Origin: Fortiea contorta PCC 7126
Lineage (GTDB): Bacteria > Cyanobacteriota > Cyanobacteriia > Cyanobacteriales > Nostocaceae
Assembly (NCBI RefSeq): GCF_000332295.1
Contig: NZ_KB235930.1
Coordinates: 1,555,895-1,619,894, forward strand
Reading direction: 5' to 3'
Length of the DNA stretch: 64,000 nucleotides
Shown here piece after piece: positions 40,252 to 49,448 of the stretch; position 1 is the stretch's first letter; each line of letters begins with the position of its first letter. The notes beneath the pieces are model-generated. The model worked only from the letters and a program-made list of their open reading frames with translations. It was not told where the DNA came from and ran no database searches. A program made the translations under genes and the position numbers.

Positions 40252-40801
40252 TTTAGAATAGGGGATAGGGAATAGGCAATGGAGAATGAAGCTATTTATT
40301 AGGTTGAGTTAGCAGCAATTATGCAGGCGATCGCCTACTTCTGTCAGCAGATAATCTCAAAAGTATACGACTAAAAATATAGGGCGAGAATTAACCGAAG
40401 AAAGGATGAAGGATAAAGGATAAAGGATGAAGTAAGAACTTTTAGAAGCCTCGCCCCTCGTGGTCTTCTAACTTTTTAAGATAAAAAAAGAAAGAAAAAT
40501 GGCAAATGGACACGCCGAAATAGCAAATGGACACGCCGAAATAGCAAATGGACACGCCGAAATGGCAAATGGACACGCCGAAATGGCAAATGGACACGCC
40601 GAAATGGCAAATGGACACGCGAAAATAGCAAATGGACACGCCGAAATGGCAAATGGACACGCCGAAATGGCAAATGGACACGCCGAAATGGCAAATGGAC
40701 ACGCCGAAATGGCAAATGGACACGCGAAAATAGCAAATGGACACGCCGAAATGGCAAATGGACACGCGAAAATAGCAAATGGACACGCCGAAATGGCAGT
40801 C
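40252..40801. repeat. 550-bp spacer containing a 21-bp tandem array of 14 copies
   Basis: From 40499 to 40792 the unit ATGGCAAATGGACACGCCGAA (one base variants ATAGCA and GCGAAA) repeats 14 times without interruption, followed by a partial copy to about 40798. The array stops four bases before the stop codon of the leftward gene ending at 40802. As the unit is 21 bp and stop-free, open frames exist on both strands and read as heptapeptide repeats such as MANGHAE; I do not regard them as genes. Upstream (40385-40435) lies GGATGAAGGATAAAGGATAA, another iterated word. Confidence 0.85.
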
Positions 40802-41470
40802 TTAGTTAAGAGGTACGCTGAGGTTTAGAGAGTTGATATTACAGATTGCTTTGAGAATCTGTAATAATTCAATTGCAGATTCTGCACGAGTTATGTCTAA
40901 TTTGGGGAATACTTGATAAGTTGGTGAACTTCCTGATTGTAGATAAACAAACTGATAATCCATGCCGTTGGTGGTTACACCCCAAGTGGATGTTTGATAT
41001 TCTAGACTTTGATAAGCGTAGGTAAGTAATTGTGGCAGTCCTTCTGTAGCGTTAATACCACTATTTTTAGATTCAATTACCACTATCCAAAACGGTGTGG
41101 ATATTGTTTGTTTTTGGGTTTTCTTGACAGCTAAGATGTCTATTCTACCTTTGATGTTGGTGTCTTCGTCTTCTATATAAATATCGGCTATATTTTCTTC
41201 TAGGGTAATTTTAATGCTGGGTTGATAAAAACCAGCTAGTTTCATTAGTGGTGCTAAAAAAAGAAATTTGATTTGTCCTTCGGAGATTTTGCCAGATGCG
41301 TAATATTCATTGAATATATTGCTAATTATTTGTAACTCTCGTTGTTCAAATTCTGTGAGCGATTCTAAAGAGAGTAATGATGTAATTGGCTCATTCAACT
41401 GCTCTGAAAATTTTAACAACCGCTGAACGTCTCTGAGCCTCAGGTTTCTGGCGTCTATGGTGAGTGTCAT
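40802..41470 (-). CDS. PD-(D/E)XK nuclease-like protein (type I restriction R N-domain-like)
   Basis: 222 residues from the ATG at 41470, preceded by GAGGGA; an in-frame ATG at 41482 is less likely. The order D in KGRIDILAVKK, then E-S-K in WIVVIESKNSG, followed by GLPQLLTYAYQS, fits the PD-(D/E)XK fold found at the N-terminus of type I restriction R subunits and many stand-alone cyanobacterial proteins. No helicase domain, methylase or specificity subunit is near, so it is not a full restriction system. Function unknown. Confidence 0.75.
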   Translation of the reverse strand: MTLTIDARNLRLRDVQRLLKFSEQLNEPITSLLSLESLTEFEQRELQIISNIFNEYYASGKISEGQIKFLFLAPLMKLAGFYQPSIKITLEENIADIYIEDEDTNIKGRIDILAVKKTQKQTISTPFWIVVIESKNSGINATEGLPQLLTYAYQSLEYQTSTWGVTTNGMDYQFVYLQSGSSPTYQVFPKLDITRAESAIELLQILKAICNINSLNLSVPLN

Positions 41471-41663
41471 TGCTTCCCTCATCAGGCAATGCTGATGGCT
41501 GTATCCTGGCTATAATGCTATCACGACGTCCAGGTCTATCATCAGTTGGTCTAGCCAATTGGTTCTGCAAAAGTAGAAAAAAGTGAATTTTCTCTCGCAA
41601 ATGCTTGCTTTCTTTGAGTTAATTGATACACTTTAACTTCATTAGCCCAGTTAATTAGCGCCT

Positions 41664-44600
41664 ATGGTCCACATCAAGCGTGTGGAACTCACCAATTTTA
41701 AATCTTTTGGCGGTACTACTCAGGTTCCTCTACTTCCTGGGTGTACTGTTATATCTGGGCCGAATGGTTCGGGTAAATCGAATATCTTAGACGCCCTGTT
41801 GTTTTGTCTGGGATTGGCTAGTTCTAAGGGGATGCGCGCCGAACGTTTACCGGATTTGGTGAATAATACGCAGACGGCGAAAGGACGTTCTACGGTTGAA
41901 GCTAGTGTGACGGTGACGTTTGATATTGGGGATGTTTCAGTCCCAGATGCACAATCTCTTCTAGAATGGAGTGTTACCAGAAGATTAAGGGTGACGCACC
42001 AGGGGACTTATACGTCAAATTACTATATCAACGGTGAATCTTGTACGCTCACGGAGTTACATGAGCAGTTGGAAGAATTGCGGATTTACCCTGAAGGATA
42101 TAACGTGGTGCTGCAGGGAGATGTAACTAGCATCATCTCGATGAATGCGCGGGAACGACGAGAAATTATTGATGAATTGGCTGGGGTAGCAGCGTTTGAC
42201 CGCAAAATTAATCAAGCTAAGGGAACTCTCGATGAGGTGAAAGAGCGGGAGGATAGCTGTCGGATTATTGAGACTGAATTAACTGTACAACGCGATCGCC
42301 TAGCGCAAGACAAAGCCAAAGCCGAAAAGTATCAAAAACTCCGCACGGAATTTCTCGCTAAACAATCTTGGGAAGCGGTGTTATCTTGGCGTTCTTTACA
42401 AGCACAACAGGAGAAATTAGTCAATCAAATTCAAGGGGGCGATCGCTCTTTTGCTGATTTCACCACAGAATTGAGGACTTTGAATGGTGATATTGAGCAA
42501 AAAACTCTGATTTTGGCTCAATTGAATGCTCATGTCAAAGCTTTGGGTGAAGAGGAATTGTTGGCTTTACAGTCAACTCTGGCTACTCAAGAAGCCGAAC
42601 GTAAGCAGTTGTTACGACAACAAACGGAGTTAGAAACTGCAAATCAGGAAGCGGGAAAGCGGGTTTTGCAGTCTCAGCAGGAAGTTCAACAACAACAAAA
42701 TGCTTTAACAGAAATTGCTCAAACTCAGGTGGAACAGACGCCACATATCGCCTCTTTACAACAACAACGAGATGAGGCGCGACAAGCTTTAGCGAGTTCG
42801 CGGGAAGCAGCAGCAGCGATCGCTTCAGCTTCCGAAGCTTGGGTACAACAACAAACAACTTTGAATCGACAAATTGAGTCTTTGCTGCAAACTCTAGAAC
42901 CGCAACGCACCGAACAGGCACAGTTGAATGAACGTCATGACCAACTACAAGAACAAATTCAAGAGCAGTCCCAACTAATTCTAAGTTTAGAACCGCAGTT
43001 GTTAGAAAAGCAAGCTGAGTGTAGTCGTCTGGAAACAGAATTTAACACAGCCAGCGAACCTATTGCAAATTTAGCCCAAAGCCTTGCGGCGACGGAACAA
43101 GAACTGCAAATCCAACAAGAAACCCAAAAGCGGTTATTGCAAGAGCAGCGGGAAAAACAACGGCAGTTAGATAAATTGGAAGCACAAGCGCAAGCACAGC
43201 AAGAAGTCCAGGGAACCCAAGCTAGTAAGGTGATTTTACAATCGGGAATGCCTGGACTTTGTGGTTTAGTTGTGCAGTTGGGTAAAGTAGAACCCAGCTA
43301 TCAATTAGCTTTGGAAATTGCCGCCGGCGGGCGTTTGGGTCATATTGTAGTGGAAGATGATAGTGTCGCTGCGGCCGGAATTGAACTCCTCAAACAAAAG
43401 CGGGCGGGAAGAGCAACTTTTTTACCATTAAATAAGGTTCATGCACCAAAGTTTGTCCAAGATGCGACGCTGCGTTACGCTAGCGGTTTCATTAATTATG
43501 CAGTGAATTTAGTGGAGTGCGATCGCCGTTATCAAGATGTATTTAGTTATGTTTTTGGAAATACGGTGGTGTTTGCTTCTTTGGAACACGCGCGGAAAAA
43601 TTTAGGTTTGTACCGCATCGTCACCTTAAATGGGGAATTGTTAGAGACGAGCGGCGCCATGACTGGGGGAAGTAATACCCAGCGTTCCGCGTTGCGGTTT
43701 GGCAATGTAGAAGCGACGGAATCAGAAGAAGTCGCTAATTTACGCAGTCGCTTAGTGGATATTGAACGAGTTTTAGAACGGTGTAATGAAGCGATCGCTA
43801 GTTTATCACTTAGCAGCAAACAGTTAACCCAACAGGTGACAGAAGCTCGTCAAGGGCGACGAGAACAGCAATTACAATTAGAACAGTTGCAAAAGGAAAT
43901 CAAAACTTTAACCTCGCAACTAGCCGCAAGTCGCTCTCATCTCGCCCAAAATCAAGAAAAATTCGCCACCGCAGCCTCTCGATTACAAGTGTTACTGCGG
44001 GAATTACCGGGACAAGAAAATCAATTGCAACAATGGCGACAAGAGTTAACAGAGTTAGAAACCTCGCAAACTCCTAGTGAATGGCAACAAATCCAAGTAA
44101 CTATTAAAAGCCAAGAGCAACAATTACAACAAAAAGACACAGAATTAAGGGAAGCAGAACAAAAATTAAAAAATCTGGAAAATCAACAACAGCGATCGCA
44201 TGAAAAAATCCAGGAAGCCGAGCAGCGGATCTTAGAATACCAAATCCAACAAACCACATGTAGAGAGGCGATCAATAACGTCGCGGTACAAATCGCCGCG
44301 ATAGATGCAGAAATTAACCAAACTAAACAGAATTTAACCCAAATAGAAGCAAAATTAGGCAGCGAAAAGCAAAAACGCGACACCACAGAACAAGAACTGC
44401 GATCGCATCTCCTGCGTCAACAACAATTAGAATGGGAACTGCAAAAACTCCAAGAAACGCAAATCACCAGGAGAGAAGAACTACTAACAGTCCAAACCCA
44501 ACTACAAACCCTAGCCGCAGACTTACCGAACCCGCTCCCAGAAGTCCCAGATCAAGTAGACTTAGAAGAATTGGTCAAAGAATTGCGATCGCTCACCAAG

Positions 44601-45221
44601 CGTCTGCAAGCAATGGAACCAGTAAATATGCTGGCCTTAGAAGAATACGAACGCACCCAAAACCGCCTCCAAGAACTAACCCAAAAACTGCAAACCCTGG
44701 AAGCAGAAAGAACTGAACTCCTGCTACGGATTGAAAACTTTACTACCCTACGACAACGCGCCTTTAAAGAAGCCTTCGACGCCGTTAACGAAAACTTCCA
44801 ATCAATTTTTGCCACTCTCTCCGACGGTGACGGTTATTTGCAACTCGAAAACAACGAAGATCCCTTCAACAGCGGCTTAAATTTAGTCGCCCACCCCAAA
44901 GGTAAACCCGTACAGCGCCTCGCTTCCATGTCAGGAGGCGAAAAATCCCTGACCGCTCTCAGTTTCATCTTTTCTCTACAACGCTATCGCCCATCGCCAT
45001 TCTACGCCTTTGACGAAGTGGACATGTTTTTAGACGGCGCCAACGTCGAACGATTAGCTAAAATGATTAAACAACAAGCACAACAAGCACAATTTATAGT
45101 TGTGAGTTTGCGTCGTCCGATGATAGAATCAGCCGAACGCACAATTGGCGTTACTCAAGCACGGGGAGCTTACACCCAAGTTTTGGGAATTAAGTTGCGA
45201 ACCGACAATACATCTGCTTGA
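41664..45221 (+). CDS. smc: Chromosome segregation ATPase SMC
   Basis: 1185 residues, normal for bacterial SMC. Walker A GPNGSGKSNILDALLFCLG (about 32-50), coiled-coil arms rich in Q, E and L, hinge around 515-680 (GHIVVEDDSVAAAGIELLKQ), ABC signature LASMSGGEKSLTALSFIFSL and Walker B FYAFDEVDMFLDGANVERLA. It forms the ring that loads on DNA with ScpA/ScpB to organise the nucleoid; the scp genes are not in the window. The PRC-barrel gene starts 58 bp downstream on the same strand. Confidence 0.97.
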   Translation: MVHIKRVELTNFKSFGGTTQVPLLPGCTVISGPNGSGKSNILDALLFCLGLASSKGMRAERLPDLVNNTQTAKGRSTVEASVTVTFDIGDVSVPDAQSLLEWSVTRRLRVTHQGTYTSNYYINGESCTLTELHEQLEELRIYPEGYNVVLQGDVTSIISMNARERREIIDELAGVAAFDRKINQAKGTLDEVKEREDSCRIIETELTVQRDRLAQDKAKAEKYQKLRTEFLAKQSWEAVLSWRSLQAQQEKLVNQIQGGDRSFADFTTELRTLNGDIEQKTLILAQLNAHVKALGEEELLALQSTLATQEAERKQLLRQQTELETANQEAGKRVLQSQQEVQQQQNALTEIAQTQVEQTPHIASLQQQRDEARQALASSREAAAAIASASEAWVQQQTTLNRQIESLLQTLEPQRTEQAQLNERHDQLQEQIQEQSQLILSLEPQLLEKQAECSRLETEFNTASEPIANLAQSLAATEQELQIQQETQKRLLQEQREKQRQLDKLEAQAQAQQEVQGTQASKVILQSGMPGLCGLVVQLGKVEPSYQLALEIAAGGRLGHIVVEDDSVAAAGIELLKQKRAGRATFLPLNKVHAPKFVQDATLRYASGFINYAVNLVECDRRYQDVFSYVFGNTVVFASLEHARKNLGLYRIVTLNGELLETSGAMTGGSNTQRSALRFGNVEATESEEVANLRSRLVDIERVLERCNEAIASLSLSSKQLTQQVTEARQGRREQQLQLEQLQKEIKTLTSQLAASRSHLAQNQEKFATAASRLQVLLRELPGQENQLQQWRQELTELETSQTPSEWQQIQVTIKSQEQQLQQKDTELREAEQKLKNLENQQQRSHEKIQEAEQRILEYQIQQTTCREAINNVAVQIAAIDAEINQTKQNLTQIEAKLGSEKQKRDTTEQELRSHLLRQQQLEWELQKLQETQITRREELLTVQTQLQTLAADLPNPLPEVPDQVDLEELVKELRSLTKRLQAMEPVNMLALEEYERTQNRLQELTQKLQTLEAERTELLLRIENFTTLRQRAFKEAFDAVNENFQSIFATLSDGDGYLQLENNEDPFNSGLNLVAHPKGKPVQRLASMSGGEKSLTALSFIFSLQRYRPSPFYAFDEVDMFLDGANVERLAKMIKQQAQQAQFIVVSLRRPMIESAERTIGVTQARGAYTQVLGIKLRTDNTSA

Positions 45222-45279
45222 GTTTTTGTTAATAATAGTGTATAGATAAACCGGATTCGAGATCAGGACTCCGTATAGA

Positions 45280-46266
45280 ATGACCTCTGAACAGATAATT
45301 AGACGTTCCGACATATTGAACACCCAGGTAATTACCCGTGATAACGGCAAACGGTTAGGCATCGTCAGTCAAGTCTGGGTAGATATCGATCAACGAGAGG
45401 TTGTGGCTCTTGGCTTACGAGACAGCCTGATCTCTATCTCTGGCATCCCCCGGAATATGTATCTTAACAGTATCAACCAAATTGGTGACGTAATTTTGGT
45501 TGATAACGAAGACGTAATCGAAGATATCGAAGTTGAGACCCTCAGCAACCTGATCAACTGGGAAGTAATTACCGAAACTGGCGAAGTCTTGGGCAAAGTG
45601 CGGGGCTTCAAATTTAACGGAGAAACTGGTAAACTCCACTCAATAGTGATCGCTTCCTTCGGCTTACCCCAAATTCCCGAACAAGTGTTGAGTACCTACG
45701 AATTTTCTGTAGATGAAATTGTCAGCACTGGCCCTAGTCGATTGATTGTCTTTGAAGGTGCGGAAGAACGAATCAACCAATTGACAGTTGGTGTTCTAGA
45801 ACGCCTGGGAATTGGTAAAGCCCCGTGGGATCGAGACGCAGAAGAAGAATACGGCTACGCGCCTCCACGCCAAGTAGCCCCCGCAAATCAACTTCCTAGC
45901 GGAGTTCCCCTCCAACCACCTAAAGCGAAAATCCGCACTCCCGAACCTGTAGCGAGGGAAGAATGGGACGAAGATTATGTGGAAGAAGAAAGACCACAGC
46001 GTCAGGTGATGCAAGCTAGACAATATGAATCAATTCAATACGAAGAAGAAGACGAAGACGATAACTGGAGTGAAGCCACAGACAAAGACAGGTATCAGCA
46101 ACCGCCCAAATTTGAAGCCCAACCCTTCAAAAAACAATACGCCGAAGAATACGACAACTACGACGATGTTGAAGGCGATGCTTGGGATGACGCACCACAA
46201 CCTGTGAACATTCCCAAAAAAGTCAAAGAGAAACAGCCAGAATACGAAGAAGAAGGCGGATATTAA
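45280..46266 (+). CDS. PRC-barrel domain protein
   Basis: 328 residues. Two PRC-barrel units: about 8-80 (RRSDILNTQVITRDNGKRLG) and 87-165 (NLINWEVITETGEVLGKVRG). From about 185 on the chain is low-complexity and charged (EEWDEDYVEEERPQRQ, DDWEDD-like repeats), probably disordered. This architecture, common in cyanobacteria next to smc, suggests a scaffold or RNA/chromosome-associated adaptor; no enzymatic motif. Followed by a strong terminator. Confidence 0.9.
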   Translation: MTSEQIIRRSDILNTQVITRDNGKRLGIVSQVWVDIDQREVVALGLRDSLISISGIPRNMYLNSINQIGDVILVDNEDVIEDIEVETLSNLINWEVITETGEVLGKVRGFKFNGETGKLHSIVIASFGLPQIPEQVLSTYEFSVDEIVSTGPSRLIVFEGAEERINQLTVGVLERLGIGKAPWDRDAEEEYGYAPPRQVAPANQLPSGVPLQPPKAKIRTPEPVAREEWDEDYVEEERPQRQVMQARQYESIQYEEEDEDDNWSEATDKDRYQQPPKFEAQPFKKQYAEEYDNYDDVEGDAWDDAPQPVNIPKKVKEKQPEYEEEGGY

Positions 46267-46282
46267 GTTTAATTAATCGCCA

Positions 46283-46325
46283 AAAATTCGCCCCCTGCTG
46301 CGTTCGGTAGGGGGTGAATTTTTTA
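46283..46325 (+). terminator. Rho-independent terminator after the PRC-barrel gene
   Basis: Stem AAAATTCGCCCCCT (46283-46296) and AGGGGGTGAATTTT (46309-46322), with one G-T pair, a 12-base loop and a T-run. It starts 17 bp after the stop codon at 46266. Confidence 0.9.
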
Positions 46326-46352
46326 TTGATACCAAAGTACCAATCCCTATTT

Positions 46353-46544
46353 TCAAGAACGCTTAATCGTAAATCTTCTCGATGTATCTCCACCTGTGAA
46401 CCGCACCAGTGGACGTCGTGTTTGGTTCAGTAGTTGTATTCCCTCTACACAAGTTCTGGGTGTAGCAATGGTGACTCTATCCACGTTCCAATTATCGTAA
46501 CCCTCAAATGTGTTACGCCCAGCGCCATATCCCTCATCCCTCAT
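46353..46544 (-). pseudogene. Short possible gene remnant (63 codons)
   Basis: A leftward frame with natural-looking composition (NWNVDRVTIATPRT, RRPLVRFTGGDTSRRFTI) that could be the C-terminal part of a secreted beta-rich protein, but no start signal precedes it and the upstream DNA (46520-46590) is the simple tract CCCTCATCCCTCATCCCTGT. I do not recognise the family. The 342-bp spacer otherwise holds the terminator of the PRC-barrel gene. Confidence 0.3.
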
Positions 46545-46608
46545 CCCTCATCCCTGTTCCCCGTTCCCTGTTCCCTATTCCCTACCATACAAGACAGATC
46601 TGGAAAAT

Positions 46609-47439
46609 TTACCCCTTGACACCACTACTTGTTTCTGTTGGCACTATGTAGCGTTGCAAAAATATAAACAATAACAACGCTGGGGCGATGGAAATGACTG
46701 AACCTGCGGCTACTAAGCGCCAGTCGAGGGAAAAAGTACCTGCAAGTTTTGCTACTCCTAGAGGGAGGGTGTATAAAGTTTCATCTTGAATCACAATTAA
46801 AGGCCAGAGAAAATCACTCCAGGAACCGATAAAGACGAAAATTGCCAAGGTGACAAGGGCGGGGCGAATGGCTGGTATCATGATATCCCACCATAAACCC
46901 AACTCTGAACTACCATCCATGCGAGCTGCTTCCTCGATTTCTTTGGGAACGCCCATGAAAGCTTGACGCAATAAAAAAATCCCAAAAGCGGAAGCTAAAC
47001 TGGGAAAAATGATTCCTAAATAAGTGTTTCTCAATCCCATCTGGACTGTCAAAATGTACAGGGGAATCATCACAATCTGAAAGGGAATCATAATCGTGGA
47101 GACGATCGCTATAAAAATCCAGTCTCGACCCGGAAATGATAGTCTCGCTAATGGGTAAGCGGCTAAGGAGCAAAAGAGTAGATTCAAGCCGACGGTTAAC
47201 ACGGCGACAAATGTGCTGTTATAGAGGTACTGTCCAAAAGGTAAAGACTGCCATACTCCAGAGAAATTATCTAGTGTTGGTTGACTGGGTAGCAACTGGG
47301 GCGGTGATTGGAAAATATTTTCTGTGGGAGATTTCAAAGCTGTACTGATTAACCACAGCAGAGGAAATAGGGTGAGTAGGGCGATCGCTCCTAATAATCC
47401 ATAAATGATGATTGTTTTAAGGCGTTGGTTGTTTGTCAT
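46609..47439 (-). CDS. Carbohydrate ABC transporter permease (MalG/UgpE type)
   Basis: 276 residues from the ATG at 47439; an upstream in-frame ATG at 47475 would overlap the cyclo-ligase gene. Six membrane helices and the EAA loop EEAARMDGSSELGLWWDIMI typical of MalG-like permeases, which carry sugars or sugar-like osmolytes inward with a binding protein, a second permease and an ATPase. Those partners are not adjacent, as is common in cyanobacteria. It follows the cyclo-ligase gene directly. Confidence 0.92.
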   Translation of the reverse strand: MTNNQRLKTIIIYGLLGAIALLTLFPLLWLISTALKSPTENIFQSPPQLLPSQPTLDNFSGVWQSLPFGQYLYNSTFVAVLTVGLNLLFCSLAAYPLARLSFPGRDWIFIAIVSTIMIPFQIVMIPLYILTVQMGLRNTYLGIIFPSLASAFGIFLLRQAFMGVPKEIEEAARMDGSSELGLWWDIMIPAIRPALVTLAIFVFIGSWSDFLWPLIVIQDETLYTLPLGVAKLAGTFSLDWRLVAAGSVISIAPALLLFIFLQRYIVPTETSSGVKG

Positions 47440-47453
47440 TTGTTGTTTGTTAT

Positions 47454-48035
47454 TTATGATTTGTCGTCTCCCCATCTACCATTTTCTGTACAAACGGCTT
47501 GCAATGGTTGATCCCAAGGTTGTGTGGGTAATTGGGGTATGTGGGCAAAGTCGAAGACGACGCCTATGGTGGGTTTGGTGTTCCATTGAGGTAAACTGAG
47601 TAGGCGATCGTAATAACCGCCGCCATAACCCAAGCGATATTTTTGATAGTCGCAGGCGACGCAGGGAACGATCATCAAATCTACTGTGGCTGGATCGATA
47701 ATTGGGGCGTCGGGCTTGGGTTCGGTGATGCCATAATTGCCGATTGTTAGGGGATTATTGGGTGTCCACAAGTGCCAAACTAAGGATTGACCAACGCAGC
47801 GAGGAAATCCCCAACGATATTTGCTGTCTGTGAATAACAAAGTTAAATCGGGTTCTTGGCGAAAGCTGAAATAAGCAAGTATGGTTTTTGCGTCGGTGAA
47901 CAAGGTTGAGGTTTGAATCTGGGCGCAAATGCGATCGCTTTTTTCTCTCCATTGTCCGACGGACATTGTTTGTCGCGTTTTCAGTAAATTCCGGCGTAGT
48001 TCTGTTTTGTTCAGGGTAACTGAAATTTCTTGCAC
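47454..48035 (-). CDS. 5-formyltetrahydrofolate cyclo-ligase
   Basis: 193 residues, normal length. The ATP/folate-binding signature is YRLGYGGGYYDRLL near the C-terminus; the N-terminal LRRNLLKTRQTMS is also typical. The enzyme converts 5-formyl-THF to 5,10-methenyl-THF using ATP in one-carbon metabolism. Its stop lies 15 bp before the permease start, so the two are probably co-transcribed. It is the last ordinary chromosomal gene before the accessory island. Confidence 0.93.
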   Translation of the reverse strand: MQEISVTLNKTELRRNLLKTRQTMSVGQWREKSDRICAQIQTSTLFTDAKTILAYFSFRQEPDLTLLFTDSKYRWGFPRCVGQSLVWHLWTPNNPLTIGNYGITEPKPDAPIIDPATVDLMIVPCVACDYQKYRLGYGGGYYDRLLSLPQWNTKPTIGVVFDFAHIPQLPTQPWDQPLQAVCTENGRWGDDKS

Positions 48036-48281
48036 AATTCTTGAAACAATAAATTTACAACTTTACTCATCAGCTTCCCTTGAATATGCTTTCACTCTAG
48101 TTGGTGAATTGTCTTTTGTTGAACATTCTTTTCCCTCGATGGCAATTTTCGGAGCGAAAGTCCCAAGGGACGTACCAGCAACGAGAAATATCTCGTCCCC
48201 GAAGTTTCTCACCTCTGCCGTAAATTATTGCGTGATAAACGCCTCGCCCGTTTTTTTTGGAGGCCGCTAAAAATAGTGTGA

Positions 48282-49096
48282 TCATTTTTTTGTTAGTTCC
48301 CGAAATAATAATCTGACTGCCATAGCCGCAACTTTCATTCTCACCAGTTTGACAGGGCGACCGGCAGATTTTTCAGTATCCAGTAACTCTCCTAACGTGA
48401 TTCCTATGTGATTAGCAAGGCGCGATCGCTTGGGTTCAATCCGAGTAAAAACCCACAACCACATAGCTTTACGGCATAAGTCACTCCCACCAATAATTTT
48501 AGTTTTATGTTTATCGCCGGACGACTCCAAGCTGGGAGCCAGCCCCAAAGTAAAGGCACTTTACCTAATGCACCGCGACGTGATCGCACTAGCGCCACCT
48601 CTGGAAACTGCCACGCTAAATCTTGTCGTAAACGGTTGATGATGGGGGATTGTACCCGGTTAAGGTGAGCAAGCCTGAGCACCAGTTCTCGGATTTTTAC
48701 GATTACTTCATCCCGAATCTGCACAAATCGGCGCGGCTCCTGGTGGTAATCGAAGTAGTAACACGCGAGCGCCAAAGCGTCAGCATCATCGTCTTTATCT
48801 GGCAACGCGAGGTGATTAGCCCGGTAACTTCTCAACTCCTTGTGACCAACCAGTCGCACCTCAACCCCAGCGCGGGCCAAATGAGTACCCCAGAGTTTGC
48901 TGTAATTATTCCCTGTTGGCTCCATGAGTGCTACATCTGGCTGGAGTTCTAGCAGCGCACGAATTCCTGCAGCGTTCGCTTCCAATTTTAGGAATTTGCA
49001 ATCGTAGTAAAATTGACGTGGTTGAGTCGGCTTGTCTGTCAACAAGCAAGTCAAAACTGAGGACTTGCTCACATCAAGTCCTAAAACTTTAATCAT
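48282..49096 (-). pseudogene. IS110-like DEDD recombinase, broken by a -1 frameshift
   Basis: From the ATG at 49096 a RuvC-like DEDD domain is read: D8 (LGLDVSKSS), E59 (ALMEPTGNN), D103 and D106 (KDDDADALALAC). At about 48545 (TTTGGGG on the coding strand) the sensible frame moves by -1: LAPSLESSGDKHKTKIIGGS and KAMWLWVFTRIEP then follow to TGA at 48282, matching the C-terminal transposase domain of IS110 proteins with its serine. One missing G would explain it. Unlike an ordinary IS110 element, the gene is the last of an operon and overlaps the zinc-ribbon gene by 4 bp (ATGA), leaving no upstream room for a bridge RNA. It may be a domesticated recombinase or resolvase. Whole length would be about 271 residues. 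Confidence 0.75.
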
Positions 49097-49362
49097 TCGG
49101 TTCCCTTTAGGTGGTTCTCTAAAATCCCTAATGTCGATGCCTGCGAATCACCCGAAGGCCAGTAGCCTCGTTCACTCTCAAGGCAATGCCGCAAGCGGTA
49201 ACTTGCGGCGACACAGGGTGGAATTAGCGCATTTGCAGTAGCCGACTCATCCAGTGCCCAGACGGTTGAGCAACTTTCACATTTGTAAAAACCAAAATCA
49301 GGATCAAACCTGACTTTGTGAGAACCGCATTCAATGCATTTCGGTGTTTTTAAGTTTTTCAT
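49093..49362 (-). CDS. Small zinc-ribbon protein
   Basis: 89 residues. C9-x2-C12 and C28-x2-C31 in PKCIECGSHK and FYKCESCSTVWAL form a zinc ribbon; the C-terminal half has no known motif. Its stop overlaps the DEDD recombinase start (ATGA), so translation is coupled and the two proteins probably act together, the ribbon perhaps binding DNA or RNA for the recombinase. It is 86 bp downstream of the ATPase gene. Confidence 0.75.
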   Translation of the reverse strand: MKNLKTPKCIECGSHKVRFDPDFGFYKCESCSTVWALDESATANALIPPCVAASYRLRHCLESERGYWPSGDSQASTLGILENHLKGTE

Positions 49363-49448
49363 AGTACTGGTTATGATTTATATGCTTAAATCCACAGCTT
49401 GATAATTTGGGCGATCGCCTGCACCTTTCTGGCGATCGCACTCAAGTC

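Noticed and set aside
40499-40798. CRISPR-like array
   Set aside because: Copies are directly adjacent with no variable spacers and no cas genes are near; the arrays at 16336 and 62000 fail for the same reason.
40442-40828. Long open frames on both strands with heptapeptide repeats (MANGHAE; VSICHFG)
   Set aside because: They are translations of a 21-bp tandem array whose unit has no stop codon and whose length is a multiple of three; no ribosome binding site.
40802-41470. Complete type I restriction system
   Set aside because: Only a nuclease-like domain is present; no helicase, methyltransferase or specificity gene is adjacent.
42583-44815. Several antisense frames of 60-112 codons inside smc
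   Set aside because: Shadows of the smc frame, lying over its coiled-coil regions.
48097-48285. 62-codon leftward frame after the DEDD gene
   Set aside because: No start signal and unnatural composition; the stretch is better considered as possible non-coding RNA or spacer.
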